Positions 1 to 7,057 are shown, counted from the stretch's first letter. The stretch is DNA of 35,895 nt from Phocaeicola_A sp963643925 (GCA_963643925.1 CAVINS010000038.1:1-35895); one strand, 5' to 3'. The notes: generated from the letters alone by a model not told the origin. Numbers and translations: made by a program.

Positions 1-375
1 TTCGGCTGGATACCAGGCTGAAACAGTGGTTGATTGCTTATTCTTCCAATACAATGTCTTGTCGGGTGTCAGCGTTTGGTCGGCGTTCAGAGTATAGGTA
101 GCTACATCGCCATCGTCATAGAGTTGCACACCTATCTGTTCCGTGCCGTCCCAAGTCCAATCGCTGCCCATTCTGTCAGGTTTCTCACTGAGTCGTGTCT
201 GCGGTGCGTTCCACGTCTGTTCGTAGCCTTGTACATCCATCGTCACGGAGGCAATCTCCAACGGATACTTGCCTTCGGGCAAACGGTCATTGCCCGGTAT
301 CTCGTCTTGCGAGCAGGAGGCAAGCAGCAGGGCGGTCATCATCGCACACGTTATTTTCAAAAATATTGTGTTCAT
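1..375 (-). CDS. Fimbrillin-like lipoprotein, N-terminal part (runs off the left edge)
   Basis: Open frame of 125 codons from ATG at 375 to the window edge with no stop. The start encodes a lipoprotein signal: a short charged N-terminus, a hydrophobic stretch and lipobox LLLASC with Cys21, followed by SQDE. The mature part contains WDGTEQIGVQLYDDG and TLYWKNKQSTTVSAWYPAE, the style of the N-terminal domain of Bacteroidetes fimbrillin/Mfa-like lipoproteins, which are exported as lipoproteins and assembled into or onto surface fimbriae. A TACCTTTG promoter lies about 58 bp upstream. The family call is from motif memory; the C-terminal domain that would confirm it is outside the window. Seen: the signal and lipobox. 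Inferred: fimbrial role. Confidence 0.7.
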   Translation of the reverse strand, partial: MNTIFLKITCAMMTALLLASCSQDEIPGNDRLPEGKYPLEIASVTMDVQGYEQTWNAPQTRLSEKPDRMGSDWTWDGTEQIGVQLYDDGDVATYTLNADQTLTPDKTLYWKNKQSTTVSAWYPAE

Positions 376-432
376 ATTGTTGTTCCTTGTTTATAGTTGT
401 ACATTTGTCCGTACCTTTCTGATCCATAGTCG

Positions 433-464
433 CAAAGGTACGAAAACTATCTGATACCACCAAA
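433..464 (-). promoter_or_regulatory. Promoter of the fimbrillin-like gene
   Basis: On the minus strand TACCTTTG (433-440) matches the Bacteroidetes -7 element TAnnTTTG, and TTTG at 461-464 lies 20 bp upstream at the -33 position. The -33 box begins just after the stop codon of the small lipoprotein ORF, so the fimbrillin-like gene can be transcribed independently of it. Confidence 0.6.
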
Positions 465-468
465 CTTT

Positions 469-567
469 TTAGTCTGATAATAATTCATTGAAATTGGAGG
501 TCTCATCCTTTGAACCGCACGACAACAATAGTGTCATGGATACAAGGGAAACTAGTAAATTCTTCAT
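469..567 (-). CDS. Very small putative lipoprotein (32 aa)
   Basis: ATG at 567 and TAA at 469-471 give 32 residues beginning MKNLLVSLVSMTLLLSCGSK. This is a short basic start, a hydrophobic stretch and an LLLSC lipobox with Cys17, leaving a mature peptide of only about 16 residues. A TATATTTG promoter element lies at 595-602. It precedes the fimbrillin-like gene on the same strand by 93 bp. It may be a real short lipoprotein or the surviving 5' end of a longer decayed lipoprotein gene. No relative is recognised. Confidence 0.45.
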   Translation of the reverse strand: MKNLLVSLVSMTLLLSCGSKDETSNFNELLSD

Positions 568-594
568 ATTGCTTGCGTTTTTGGGTTTATTCTG

Positions 595-602
595 CAAATA
601 TA
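595..602 (-). promoter_or_regulatory. Putative -7 promoter element of the small lipoprotein
   Basis: TATATTTG on the minus strand, 27 bp upstream of the start codon at 567. No convincing -33 element is seen about 20 bp further upstream. Confidence 0.4.
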
Positions 603-900
603 ATAAATTTGATAATTAGAGGGAATATTCTTGACTGTTTTGTTTCTTTCTGCTTTCTTTGCCCTCCTAATAGTTAAATAAACATAAAAATCAAAGTGTT
701 TGCTTCGCGTGCGCACGTTATAATATACAAACATGAAAAAACATATGTTTTCTGCTTCATTTCTAACAATATCAACCAAAGAAAAATTTGCGTATGAAAA
801 TAAATCTGCTTAATTTTACATCGGCAATGAGATAGAGTCGTTGCTTTACAAAATATAAATTTAAAATCTTACTGACGTGGAAAATATTTCCATTGATGCG
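603..900. other. AT-rich intergenic stretch with two perfect palindromes
   Basis: No convincing gene here. It holds CGTGCGCACG (708-717), a GC-rich palindrome in otherwise AT-rich DNA, and AAAACATATGTTTT (738-751), a 14-bp palindrome. Both lie upstream of the VirE_N/DUF3987 gene. No TAnnTTTG element is visible on the plus strand, so the promoter of that gene is not identified. Either palindrome could be an operator. Confidence 0.4.
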
Positions 901-3588
901 ATGAAAGTGTCGCAATTTGACAGCGTGTGGAGCAAGTCCTCCACCGATGTCAGCATGAGAGAAATCATGCGTAAGGTGAAGACGGGGGCCTGCAAGTCCC
1001 GGATCGAAGCCTTGCGCGAGTGTATTAACAATCAAGGCTCGGCCGCAAAGGTGAAGCGGCTGAAGGACGGACTGCCGTGCTTCGTGCCCATAGGGTGCTG
1101 CCGTGGCGGACATGCCCGCAAGAACCTGGTGTCACTCAGCGGACTGCTCTGCTTCGACTTCGACCACACGGACGGCCGTACGGTGGAGGTGCGGACAGTC
1201 TCGGCCACATTGCCGCACGTGGTGGCGGCTTTCGTCAGCCCCTCTGGCCACGGCGTGAAAGTGCTGGTGAAAGTGCGTCCCGAGGACGAGGTGGCCGACT
1301 ACGACACGCTCTACCACAGCATCGGACGCTGGCTGAGCTCGAGACTGCAGCACCCCTACGACCTGAAGTGCGGCATCTCCACCCAACCCTGCTTCTTCTC
1401 CTACGACCCGGAGGCATTCTATCGGCCCGACGTGGAGCCCTACAAAGTCGAAATTGCCAACATCACAATGGAGAACGCTCCCGAACCGCCTCCCTCTCCG
1501 CTGCAGGCAGCGACGGGCCAACCTGTGGGAAACGCCGACGAGATGACTGACCATCGGCAGGGCTCCTCTGACGTAGACTCTTCGACCTCCTCATCGACGG
1601 TCCAACCTGTGGGAAACGCCGACGAGATGTCTGACCATCGGCAGGGTTCCTCTTCTAATGAAGACGCTTCGGCCTCGGCTGACCAGGTGGGTGGGTCTAT
1701 GAAGCTCTCTGTTCCGGCGGGCTCCTCCCTCCTTGGAGGTTCGGCTTCGGCGGATTCCCATGCCGGGAATTCTGCGCTAAACGGAGCTGCGGGCAACCAG
1801 CCTCTGTCCGCACCCGGCTTCATCCGCAGCTTCGTGGACCGATTCGAGCATGCCAATCCATTCGTACGTGGCGACCGCAACAACATCGCGCTGAAGCTGG
1901 GACGTGAGGCGGCGCACAGCGGATTCTCGCGTGAAGAGCTGGACGAGATGTGTAATATTTTCGCAGAACGCCACTACAGCGACGACTTTACCCGTCGGGA
2001 TATCCTAAGTAGGGTTTACGCTGGTTATCAGTATTTTATGGAAAATCAGTGGGGTCCGAATTGGGTTCAGAAGGTTCACAAGGTTCAGGGTTCACCTAGA
2101 ACCTACTCTGGAAATGACATTCCAGATTTTTTACCATCCGAGGAGGATGGGAATTCGGATGATGAACTGCTGGACGACACTCCCGAAGGAATTCGCTATC
2201 ACAACAACGAACTGAGGAAAAACTCTCCTCTCATCCCGTCTGAAGTGTTCGCCACCATGCCCGAGTTCCTCCGTCGCTGCACGGCATACGCGTCGTCAGC
2301 TCGTGAGCGGGACCTCATGCTGCTCTGTACGCTCTGCTGTTGTGGAGTGATGCTGCCCCGTGTCTATTTCCTGTACGCCATGAAGAGCTACTCGCCCCAT
2401 TTCTACCTCGGCTTCGTAGCGCCTCCGGCAAGCGGCAAAGGCGTCTCCTCGGCGGTCTCCCATTTGCTGGACGCTACCCAGAAGTATTACGATGAGCTGA
2501 ACGCCAGCCGTATGAAAGAGTACGAGAAGCAGAAATGGCTGTGGGAAACGAAGGGGAAGAAACGTGGCAAATCCCGCAAAGGAGAACAGCCGGAAGCCGA
2601 ATATGCCGAGCAACCGGAAGAGCCGCAGTACATCTACCTGAAATTGCCGCCCGTGACCAGCAAGGGACGTTTCGTGCAAAGCGTGAAGTCGGCCGGCGAT
2701 GTGGGGGTCATCATGCTCACCACGGAGATAATGTCTATCACCAGCTCGGTGAAGCAGGACTATGGACACTTCGAGGACGTGCTGCTGAAGGCCGCTCATC
2801 ACGAGGAAATCTCATCGGCGTTCAAGACCGATGGCGCCAAGCCCATCGTGGCCAGCAAACCTCATGTGGCCGTCTGCATGTCGGGCACTCAGGAGCAGTT
2901 CAACAATTTCTTCCAGACACTGGAGGCCGGACTCTTCAGCCGCTTCGCACTCTACACGCTGAAGCAGGAGTTTGAGTGGCGCTCGTGCGAGCCGGACGAG
3001 AACGAAACCGACCTGGATACCGTGTTCACCGACCTGGGCAAAGAGCTCTACCCGATGCACCGCAAGTTGCTGGAACGTCCCGTGCAGGTGAAGTTCACGC
3101 ACGAGCAGTGGTGCCGTCACACCGAGCACTTCACCCGACTGACCCAACGCCACCGGGTGACCGAGCAGGAGTCTACCAGTAGTATATTGTTTCGCAACGG
3201 GGTGCTCACCTGCCGTCTGGCATCGCTCTTCACCATCTTCCGTCAGTGGGACGACTACTTGCTGGGCATGGACACACTCACCTGCACGGACGTGGATTTC
3301 GACAACGCATTGCGCATCGCCGAGACGTTGTTGCAGCACAGCTTTCTGCTCAGCACCGCATTGCCGCAGAGCAAGAACGCTCCTGTAGCAATGAAAAAAG
3401 CTGACGAATTGGAAATGGTTCTAAGCAAACTGCCGGAGTTGTTTACCTACTCAGAGTTCATCAGGGCGGCGGTAGACATGCAGATGTCCACCTCATCGGC
3501 CAAGCGGATGCTGAAGCGTGCTAAAGAGGCGCAAATCATTGTTAAAGAGGGAGATAAGTATCGGAAAAATGAAAAACGCGATTTTTAG
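901..3588 (+). CDS. VirE_N (BT4734-like) / DUF3987 primase-helicase-like protein
   Basis: About 895 residues. The N-terminal ~190 residues match the VirE_N/BT4734-like family, which has primase-like character: MKVSQFDSVW start, then FDFDH and SPSGHGVKVLVKV. A low-complexity Ser/Gln/Gly-rich linker with an internal duplication follows (about 1500-1800), then a region with VQKVHKVQG, then a DUF3987 domain with the P-loop APPASGKG at 2419-2442. The DUF3987 family is predicted to be P-loop ATPase/helicase-like. The C-terminus looks like a winged-helix segment (ELFTYSEFIRAAVDMQ and on). ATG at 901 is preferred because family members start MKxS; an in-frame GTG at 877 would add eight residues. In Bacteroides such genes lie in small cassettes with DUF4248 proteins, and one follows here. 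The biological role of the family is unsettled; a mobile-element or prophage remnant is possible. Confidence 0.85.
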   Translation: MKVSQFDSVWSKSSTDVSMREIMRKVKTGACKSRIEALRECINNQGSAAKVKRLKDGLPCFVPIGCCRGGHARKNLVSLSGLLCFDFDHTDGRTVEVRTVSATLPHVVAAFVSPSGHGVKVLVKVRPEDEVADYDTLYHSIGRWLSSRLQHPYDLKCGISTQPCFFSYDPEAFYRPDVEPYKVEIANITMENAPEPPPSPLQAATGQPVGNADEMTDHRQGSSDVDSSTSSSTVQPVGNADEMSDHRQGSSSNEDASASADQVGGSMKLSVPAGSSLLGGSASADSHAGNSALNGAAGNQPLSAPGFIRSFVDRFEHANPFVRGDRNNIALKLGREAAHSGFSREELDEMCNIFAERHYSDDFTRRDILSRVYAGYQYFMENQWGPNWVQKVHKVQGSPRTYSGNDIPDFLPSEEDGNSDDELLDDTPEGIRYHNNELRKNSPLIPSEVFATMPEFLRRCTAYASSARERDLMLLCTLCCCGVMLPRVYFLYAMKSYSPHFYLGFVAPPASGKGVSSAVSHLLDATQKYYDELNASRMKEYEKQKWLWETKGKKRGKSRKGEQPEAEYAEQPEEPQYIYLKLPPVTSKGRFVQSVKSAGDVGVIMLTTEIMSITSSVKQDYGHFEDVLLKAAHHEEISSAFKTDGAKPIVASKPHVAVCMSGTQEQFNNFFQTLEAGLFSRFALYTLKQEFEWRSCEPDENETDLDTVFTDLGKELYPMHRKLLERPVQVKFTHEQWCRHTEHFTRLTQRHRVTEQESTSSILFRNGVLTCRLASLFTIFRQWDDYLLGMDTLTCTDVDFDNALRIAETLLQHSFLLSTALPQSKNAPVAMKKADELEMVLSKLPELFTYSEFIRAAVDMQMSTSSAKRMLKRAKEAQIIVKEGDKYRKNEKRDF
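1518..1653 (+). repeat. Imperfect 52-bp direct repeat, 84-bp period, inside the VirE_N linker
   Basis: 1518-1569 and 1602-1653 match at 50 of 52 positions and are exactly 84 bp apart, so the frame is kept. Each copy encodes QPVGNADEM(T/S)DHRQGSS. The duplication lies in the low-complexity linker between the VirE_N domain and the ATPase part, where changes in copy number would only alter linker length. Confidence 0.9.
2064..2098 (+). repeat. GGTTCA repeat cluster within the VirE_N/DUF3987 gene
   Basis: Four GGTTCA(G/C) units with unit starts 9, 9 and 7 bp apart, encoding VQKVHKVQGS. The last 18 bp (2081-2098) recur perfectly in inverted orientation at 3597-3614, just beyond the stop codon. 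Confidence 0.85.
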
Positions 3589-3596
3589 AGGGTTTA

Positions 3597-3621
3597 TAGG
3601 TGAACCCTGAACCTTTGAACC
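3597..3621 (-). repeat. Inverted copy of the intragenic GGTTCA repeat, 3' of the VirE_N gene
   Basis: TAGGTGAACCCTGAACCT (3597-3614) is the exact reverse complement of 2081-2098, and the similarity continues with TTTGAACCC. It starts 8 bp after the TAG stop. It could pair with the internal copy in the transcript or mark a repeat family that inserts around these genes. Confidence 0.85.
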
Positions 3622-3683
3622 CAAATTCACTCCATCCCATCCTCACCCGAAAAGGAGGAAAGAAGGTGTGAAAGTACAATCAG

Positions 3684-3983
3684 ATGAGAAAATTAACAAT
3701 GAAGAATATTGACAAAACGGCCAATGATAAATCCACTCCCTTGTACGATGCGGCGGATTTCGAGGAGAACCGTCTCCCGCTGAAACCCTACTACAAGAAG
3801 GACCTTGCGCTGCGTTACTTCCCGGCCTGCTCCGAGAAATACGCCCTGCGCAAGCTCAACGAGTGGATTGCGGTGAACCGCAGTCTGGACCGTGCCCTGC
3901 GCGACGGCCCCGAGTCGCCCCACGACCACACGTACAGCGTGCGGCAGGTGAAACTGATTTTTCAATACCTCGGCAGCCCATAG
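3684..3983 (+). CDS. DUF4248 domain-containing protein
   Basis: 99 residues, the usual length of the family. The core KPYYKKDLALRYFPACSEK, then LRKLNEWIAVN and a C-terminal YSVRQVKLIFQYLGSP, follow the DUF4248 pattern (Y.K.eLA..YFP, a.rkL..WI, and a final ..QV..I..yLG.P). It follows the VirE_N/DUF3987 gene by 95 bp on the same strand, the standard gene order. Start chosen at 3684 (MRKLTMKN); the in-frame ATG at 3699 is equally possible. A small helix-turn-helix-like DNA-binding role is plausible but unproven. The HU-like protein and amidase that usually follow in Bacteroides are missing. Confidence 0.8.
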   Translation: MRKLTMKNIDKTANDKSTPLYDAADFEENRLPLKPYYKKDLALRYFPACSEKYALRKLNEWIAVNRSLDRALRDGPESPHDHTYSVRQVKLIFQYLGSP

Positions 3984-4237
3984 TCCGAGGTGACCGTCAC
4001 TCGGCATCTCATTCCCGTGGGATGCCGAGTGCTTTCCGTGTGGTGCCTTCCCGGCACCGCCAGATGCCTTGCGGCACAAACCGAGTTGACGTACCCGTTT
4101 GGGCTGCATCAAATCCGTGCGGAAATCCACGGAAACTGCACGGGAAAGGTGCATATCCCTGCGTCCTCCCGCTCTTCATTTCCCGGGTCGGTAGCAGACC
4201 TCGTCGCTGACGGGACATATCTTGGTCTTCCTGTGCT
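3984..4237. other. Intergenic region holding a 62-bp duplicated gene end
   Basis: Lies between the convergent DUF4248 and cupin genes. The part nearest the cupin gene (about 4165-4225) is a diverged tandem copy of the 3' end of that gene. The remainder (3984-4160) shows no supported gene. Confidence 0.5.
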
Positions 4238-4285
4238 TTATTTCCCGAGCTGGTCGTATGCCTCGTCGCTGACGGGCTCCAGCCA
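4165..4285 (-). repeat. 62-bp imperfect tandem duplication of the cupin gene 3' end
   Basis: CCTCGTCGCTGACGGG occurs at 4199-4214 and 4261-4276, and ATTTCCCG at 4178-4185 and 4240-4247, both exactly 62 bp apart. Read on the minus strand, the real C-terminus EPVSDEAYDQLGK-stop is echoed by CPVSDEVCYRPGK-stop. The period is not a multiple of three and the first stop codon separates the copies, so the outer copy is not translated with the gene. Confidence 0.8.
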
Positions 4286-5062
4286 CTCGTTGCTGGTCTG
4301 CTCGCCGGCAACCTCCACGGCCAGATGGGCGAACCAGCTGTCGGCGGCGGCACCGTGCCAGTGTTTCACGCCGGCGGGGATGTTCACCACATCGCCGGGC
4401 ATCAGCTGACGGGCGGGCTTGCCCCACTCCTGGTACCAGCCACGGCCGGCCACGCAGATGAGAATCTGACCGCCACCCTTCGTGGCGTGATGGATGTGCC
4501 AGTTGTTGCGGCAGCGCGGCTCGAAGGTCACGTTGTGGATGCTCACCTGCTCCGAGGAGACAGGGGCCAGATAGCTCTGGCCGATGAAATACCGGGCATA
4601 GCCGGTGTTGGGATTGCCGATGGGGAAGAGCATCTCACGCTCGAAGGCGGCCTTGGCGTCGGCAGCCGTAGGCGCGGTCTCGTTCCACACCTCCTTCGCC
4701 AGGCGGAAGGCGGCCCAGGCCTTGGGCCATCCGGCATAGAAGCCTATGTGGGTAAGCATCTCGGCAATCTCCGTGCGGGTGACGCCATTGTTCTTGGCGG
4801 ACTGCAGGTGATACTTCAGCGACGTGTCGGTGATGCCCATGCTCACCAGGGCCGTCACGGTGATCATGCTGCGGTCGCGCAGGCCGAGTTTGTCCGTGCG
4901 GCTCCACACCTGACCGAAGAGTACGTCGTCATTCAGTTCCGCGAATTTGGGGGCGAAGTCCCCCAGCTGGTCGTGCCCAGCCGTCTGTTTGATAGTAGTC
5001 TGACTCATAGCAGTGTTTGATATTGCAATCAATAGGATTGAAAGTAAAAGTGTTCGATTCAT
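4238..5062 (-). CDS. Secreted carboxymuconolactone decarboxylase-like / cupin fusion protein
   Basis: 274 residues. An N-terminal signal peptide (MNRTLLLSILLIAISNTAMS) predicts export. Residues ~30-125 resemble the carboxymuconolactone decarboxylase/AhpD fold (LFGQVWSR, RSMITVTALVSMGIT, then HLQSAKNNGVTRTEIAEML), but no CxxC pair is present, so an AhpD-type peroxidase reaction is unlikely. Residues ~165-260 are a cupin_2 barrel with metal-binding style motifs NWHIHHATKGGGQ and PGDVVNIPAGVKHWHG. The fusion is common in gut Bacteroidetes and its substrate is not known. It has its own promoter element at 5108-5115 and is convergent with the DUF4248 gene. The last codons are duplicated downstream. 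Confidence 0.85.
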   Translation of the reverse strand: MNRTLLLSILLIAISNTAMSQTTIKQTAGHDQLGDFAPKFAELNDDVLFGQVWSRTDKLGLRDRSMITVTALVSMGITDTSLKYHLQSAKNNGVTRTEIAEMLTHIGFYAGWPKAWAAFRLAKEVWNETAPTAADAKAAFEREMLFPIGNPNTGYARYFIGQSYLAPVSSEQVSIHNVTFEPRCRNNWHIHHATKGGGQILICVAGRGWYQEWGKPARQLMPGDVVNIPAGVKHWHGAAADSWFAHLAVEVAGEQTSNEWLEPVSDEAYDQLGK

Positions 5063-5107
5063 ATTCTCAAGTCTTTTTGTTGTGTGTAACGTTTTTGATG
5101 CACGCTA

Positions 5108-5134
5108 CAAAGATAGAGCCTTCCGCATAAGCGG
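5108..5134 (-). promoter_or_regulatory. Promoter and possible operator of the cupin gene
   Basis: TATCTTTG on the minus strand (5108-5115) fits the -7 consensus. Just upstream, CCGC-ATAA-GCGG (5123-5134) is a 12-bp inverted repeat in the spacer between -7 and -33, where a repressor could act. The -33 element is weak. Confidence 0.5.
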
Positions 5135-5185
5135 ACTATACCTTAATTCGGGTTGTCGATACCCGATTTACGGATTATTGCGGCA

Positions 5186-5953
5186 CTACTGATGCTGGTG
5201 GAAGCGCAGCACGCGGTGGGGGAAGGTGCCGTGTCCCAGAATCTCTATGGGGCAGCCGAAGCGCTTCTCCAGCCATTCGGAGGAGATCTCTGTGTCGGGG
5301 TGGTAGTGGAGCGTCTCGTTCACGCAGGCTATCGTCTTCACGTTCTGCAGCACGGTGCCGATGTCGTGGCTGACGAGGATGATGGCGCGCTCCTGGTTTA
5401 TACGCGCCAACAGGTCATAGAGCTTCGCCTCGAACTGCTTGTCGATGTAGGTGTTGGGCTCGTCCAGTATCACCACGTCGGGCTCGGACACGATGGCCCG
5501 TCCCAGCAGGGCGCGCTGCAGCTGTCCGCCGCTCAGCTGGCCTATGGGGCGTTGCTCCAGTCCCTCGAGCCCCATCTGGCGGATGATGTCGGTCACCCGA
5601 CGGTGCTGCCCGGCGCTGAAGCGGCGGAAGAGCGACTTCTGGCGGCTTAGTCCGGAGAGGATGACCTCGTAGACGGAGATGGGGAACTTCTTGTCGATGT
5701 TGTTGTACTGGGGCAGATAGCCTATCTTGATCTCCTCCGCCGCGCGGCCGTCGGCAAAGAAGCGGAGGGTGCCCTTGCGGGGTTTCAGCAGGCGCAGTAT
5801 CACCTTGATGAGGGTGGTCTTGCCGCCGCCGTTGGGGCCGATGATGCCCAGGAAATCCTTCTCGTAGACGGTGAGGTTGACGTCGCGGAGCACGGTCTTC
5901 TCGTCGTAGGCCACCTCCACGTCCTGCAGTTCGATGATGGGGCGGCTACTCAT
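5186..5953 (-). CDS. Zinc/manganese-type ABC transporter ATP-binding protein (ZnuC-like)
   Basis: 255 residues, a complete ABC ATPase. It has Walker A GPNGGGKTT near residue 40, a Q-loop LPQYNN, signature LSGGQLQRALLGRA, Walker B VVILDEP and an H-loop SHD. The sequence type (IIELQDVEVAYDEKTVLRDVNL, DKKFPISVYEVILSGL) is that of metal-uptake ATPases of the ZnuC/MntB group. It energises import of a divalent metal through a membrane permease. Its start overlaps the end of the upstream binding-protein gene by 8 bp, so they are co-transcribed and probably translationally coupled. No permease gene follows; the next gene is the cupin fusion with its own promoter element. Zinc rather than manganese is an inference from the His-rich loop of the partner. 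Confidence 0.9.
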   Translation of the reverse strand: MSSRPIIELQDVEVAYDEKTVLRDVNLTVYEKDFLGIIGPNGGGKTTLIKVILRLLKPRKGTLRFFADGRAAEEIKIGYLPQYNNIDKKFPISVYEVILSGLSRQKSLFRRFSAGQHRRVTDIIRQMGLEGLEQRPIGQLSGGQLQRALLGRAIVSEPDVVILDEPNTYIDKQFEAKLYDLLARINQERAIILVSHDIGTVLQNVKTIACVNETLHYHPDTEISSEWLEKRFGCPIEILGHGTFPHRVLRFHQHQ

Positions 5954-6815
5954 GGCACAGGGCTTTAGTGGTTTCTATCAGTTCCTTCCGCCACTCGTAG
6001 TTGAGCGGATTGATGGTGACCAGCCGGGCCCCCGTCTCGTGGGCTATCAGCTCGGCGTTGCGGTTGTCGAACTCTTTCTGCACGAAGATGGTGCGCACCC
6101 GCTCCTGCTTGCAACGGGTTATCAGCTCCTTCAGGTGAGCCACGGAGGGCTCTTTGCCGTTCTCCTCGAGGCAGACTTGCCGCAGCTGGTAGTCGCGGGC
6201 GTAGTAGCTGAGCGCGGGGTGGTAGATGAGGAAGGTGCTGTCGTGGGGCTGTGTGAGCAGGTCGCGTATGGTGTGGTCGGTCTGCTCTATCTCCTCTATC
6301 ACCCGCTGCAGGTTGGCGGCGTAGTGGTCGGCGTTGGGGGCGTCGAGTTCGCAGAGGGCCTGGTAGATGTTTTGCACGATGATGCGCGCGTTGGTAGGCG
6401 AGTTCCAGATGTGTGGTTCCACGCCTCCCTGATGTGCGTGGTCGTCGTGGTGGTGCTCCGCCTCGTGGATGAGGGAGACTCCCTGGGCGAGGTTGAAGAC
6501 CTTCATGCGGGGTGCGTTTTCGGTGAGGCGTCCCATCCAGGTCTGCTCGAAGCCTATGTAGCCGATGCGCAGGTAGGCGCGGCTCTCGGCGAGGCTGGTG
6601 AGCTGGCGGGGGGTGGGGTCGTAGGTCTCGGGGCTGCTGCCGCTGGGCACCATGCTGACTACGGTGAACTTGTCGCCGGCTATCTGTTCGGTGAAGTAGC
6701 GTATGGGCTCAATGGTCACCGTGATGGTGTTCGACTGTCGGCCCGCGCTGCCCGTGCAGGCATGCAGCAGTGGCATCATCGCCGCCAGGAGTAGGGTATG
6801 GATAATCTGTTTCAT
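5946..6815 (-). CDS. Metal ABC transporter substrate-binding lipoprotein (ZnuA-like)
   Basis: 289 residues from ATG at 6815; the frame is open further upstream but the promoter at 6841 rules out an earlier start. A lipoprotein signal MKQIIHTLLLAAMMPLLHAC gives the lipidated Cys20. The mature protein has the cluster A-1/TroA fold pattern: TITVTIEPIRYFTEQIAG, SPETYDPTPRQLTSL, EPHIWNSPTNARI, IYHPALSYYARDY and IFVQKEFDNRNAELIA. A His/Asp-rich loop EAEHHHDDHAHQGG just before the metal-binding PHIW is typical of zinc-specific ZnuA proteins. It captures periplasmic metal for the ABC ATPase encoded immediately downstream. Seen: motifs and lipobox. Inferred: zinc specificity. Confidence 0.9.
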   Translation of the reverse strand: MKQIIHTLLLAAMMPLLHACTGSAGRQSNTITVTIEPIRYFTEQIAGDKFTVVSMVPSGSSPETYDPTPRQLTSLAESRAYLRIGYIGFEQTWMGRLTENAPRMKVFNLAQGVSLIHEAEHHHDDHAHQGGVEPHIWNSPTNARIIVQNIYQALCELDAPNADHYAANLQRVIEEIEQTDHTIRDLLTQPHDSTFLIYHPALSYYARDYQLRQVCLEENGKEPSVAHLKELITRCKQERVRTIFVQKEFDNRNAELIAHETGARLVTINPLNYEWRKELIETTKALCHE

Positions 6816-6840
6816 GATGTGTCGTCTTATTATTGTTGTG

Positions 6841-6873
6841 CAAAGATAATGCAAAGGGAGCATAAATATCAAA
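6841..6873 (-). promoter_or_regulatory. Promoter of the metal-transport operon
   Basis: TATCTTTG at 6841-6848 with TTTG at 6870-6873, 21 bp apart, on the minus strand. This gives a short leader before ATG at 6815. No clear Zur-type operator was recognised. Confidence 0.65.
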
Positions 6874-6923
6874 CTTGAGCCCCGCAATCTGGGTGCCCCG
6901 TTCTTATTTTTCCGTTGTAACGC

Positions 6924-7000
6924 GCTGACAGCCTGCTTCGTACGAAGGGTTTTAAACTTAAGCATGTTTCAACATGCTTAAGTTTTCGGTGGCTGTCAGC
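6924..7000. repeat. Nested inverted repeats with a 32-bp near-perfect palindrome
   Basis: The outer arms GCTGACAGCC (6924-6933) and GGCTGTCAGC (6991-7000) are perfect reverse complements. Inside lie TTCGTACGAA (6937-6946), itself a palindrome, and a hairpin with 15-bp perfect arms (6954-6968 and 6971-6985) separated by only TC. The central hairpin ends in T on both strands. It is located between the end of the GH65-like gene and the promoter of the metal operon, so it may act as a terminator, but the nesting is more elaborate than that needs. Confidence 0.85.
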
Positions 7001-7057
7001 TATTGATGAAAGGGTAAAATGAAGGAACATGCAATCGTCTCCTTCGCCCCGTCGGCC

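Noticed and set aside
564..779. Minus-strand ORF of 71 codons
   Set aside because: AT-rich, low-quality composition, no promoter or domain; it lies in the intergenic region upstream of the small lipoprotein.
877..900. GTG start at 877 for the VirE_N/DUF3987 protein
   Set aside because: Possible, but ATG 901 gives the family-typical MKVSQFD start; left as an alternative.
2099..3596. Site-specific invertible segment (phase switch)
   Set aside because: The inverted repeats exist, but no invertase gene is nearby and inversion would destroy rather than swap the reading frame; kept only as a repeat finding.
6815..6965. N-terminal extension of the ZnuA-like protein to ATG 6965
   Set aside because: It would pass through the promoter at 6841-6873 and place residues before the lipoprotein signal.
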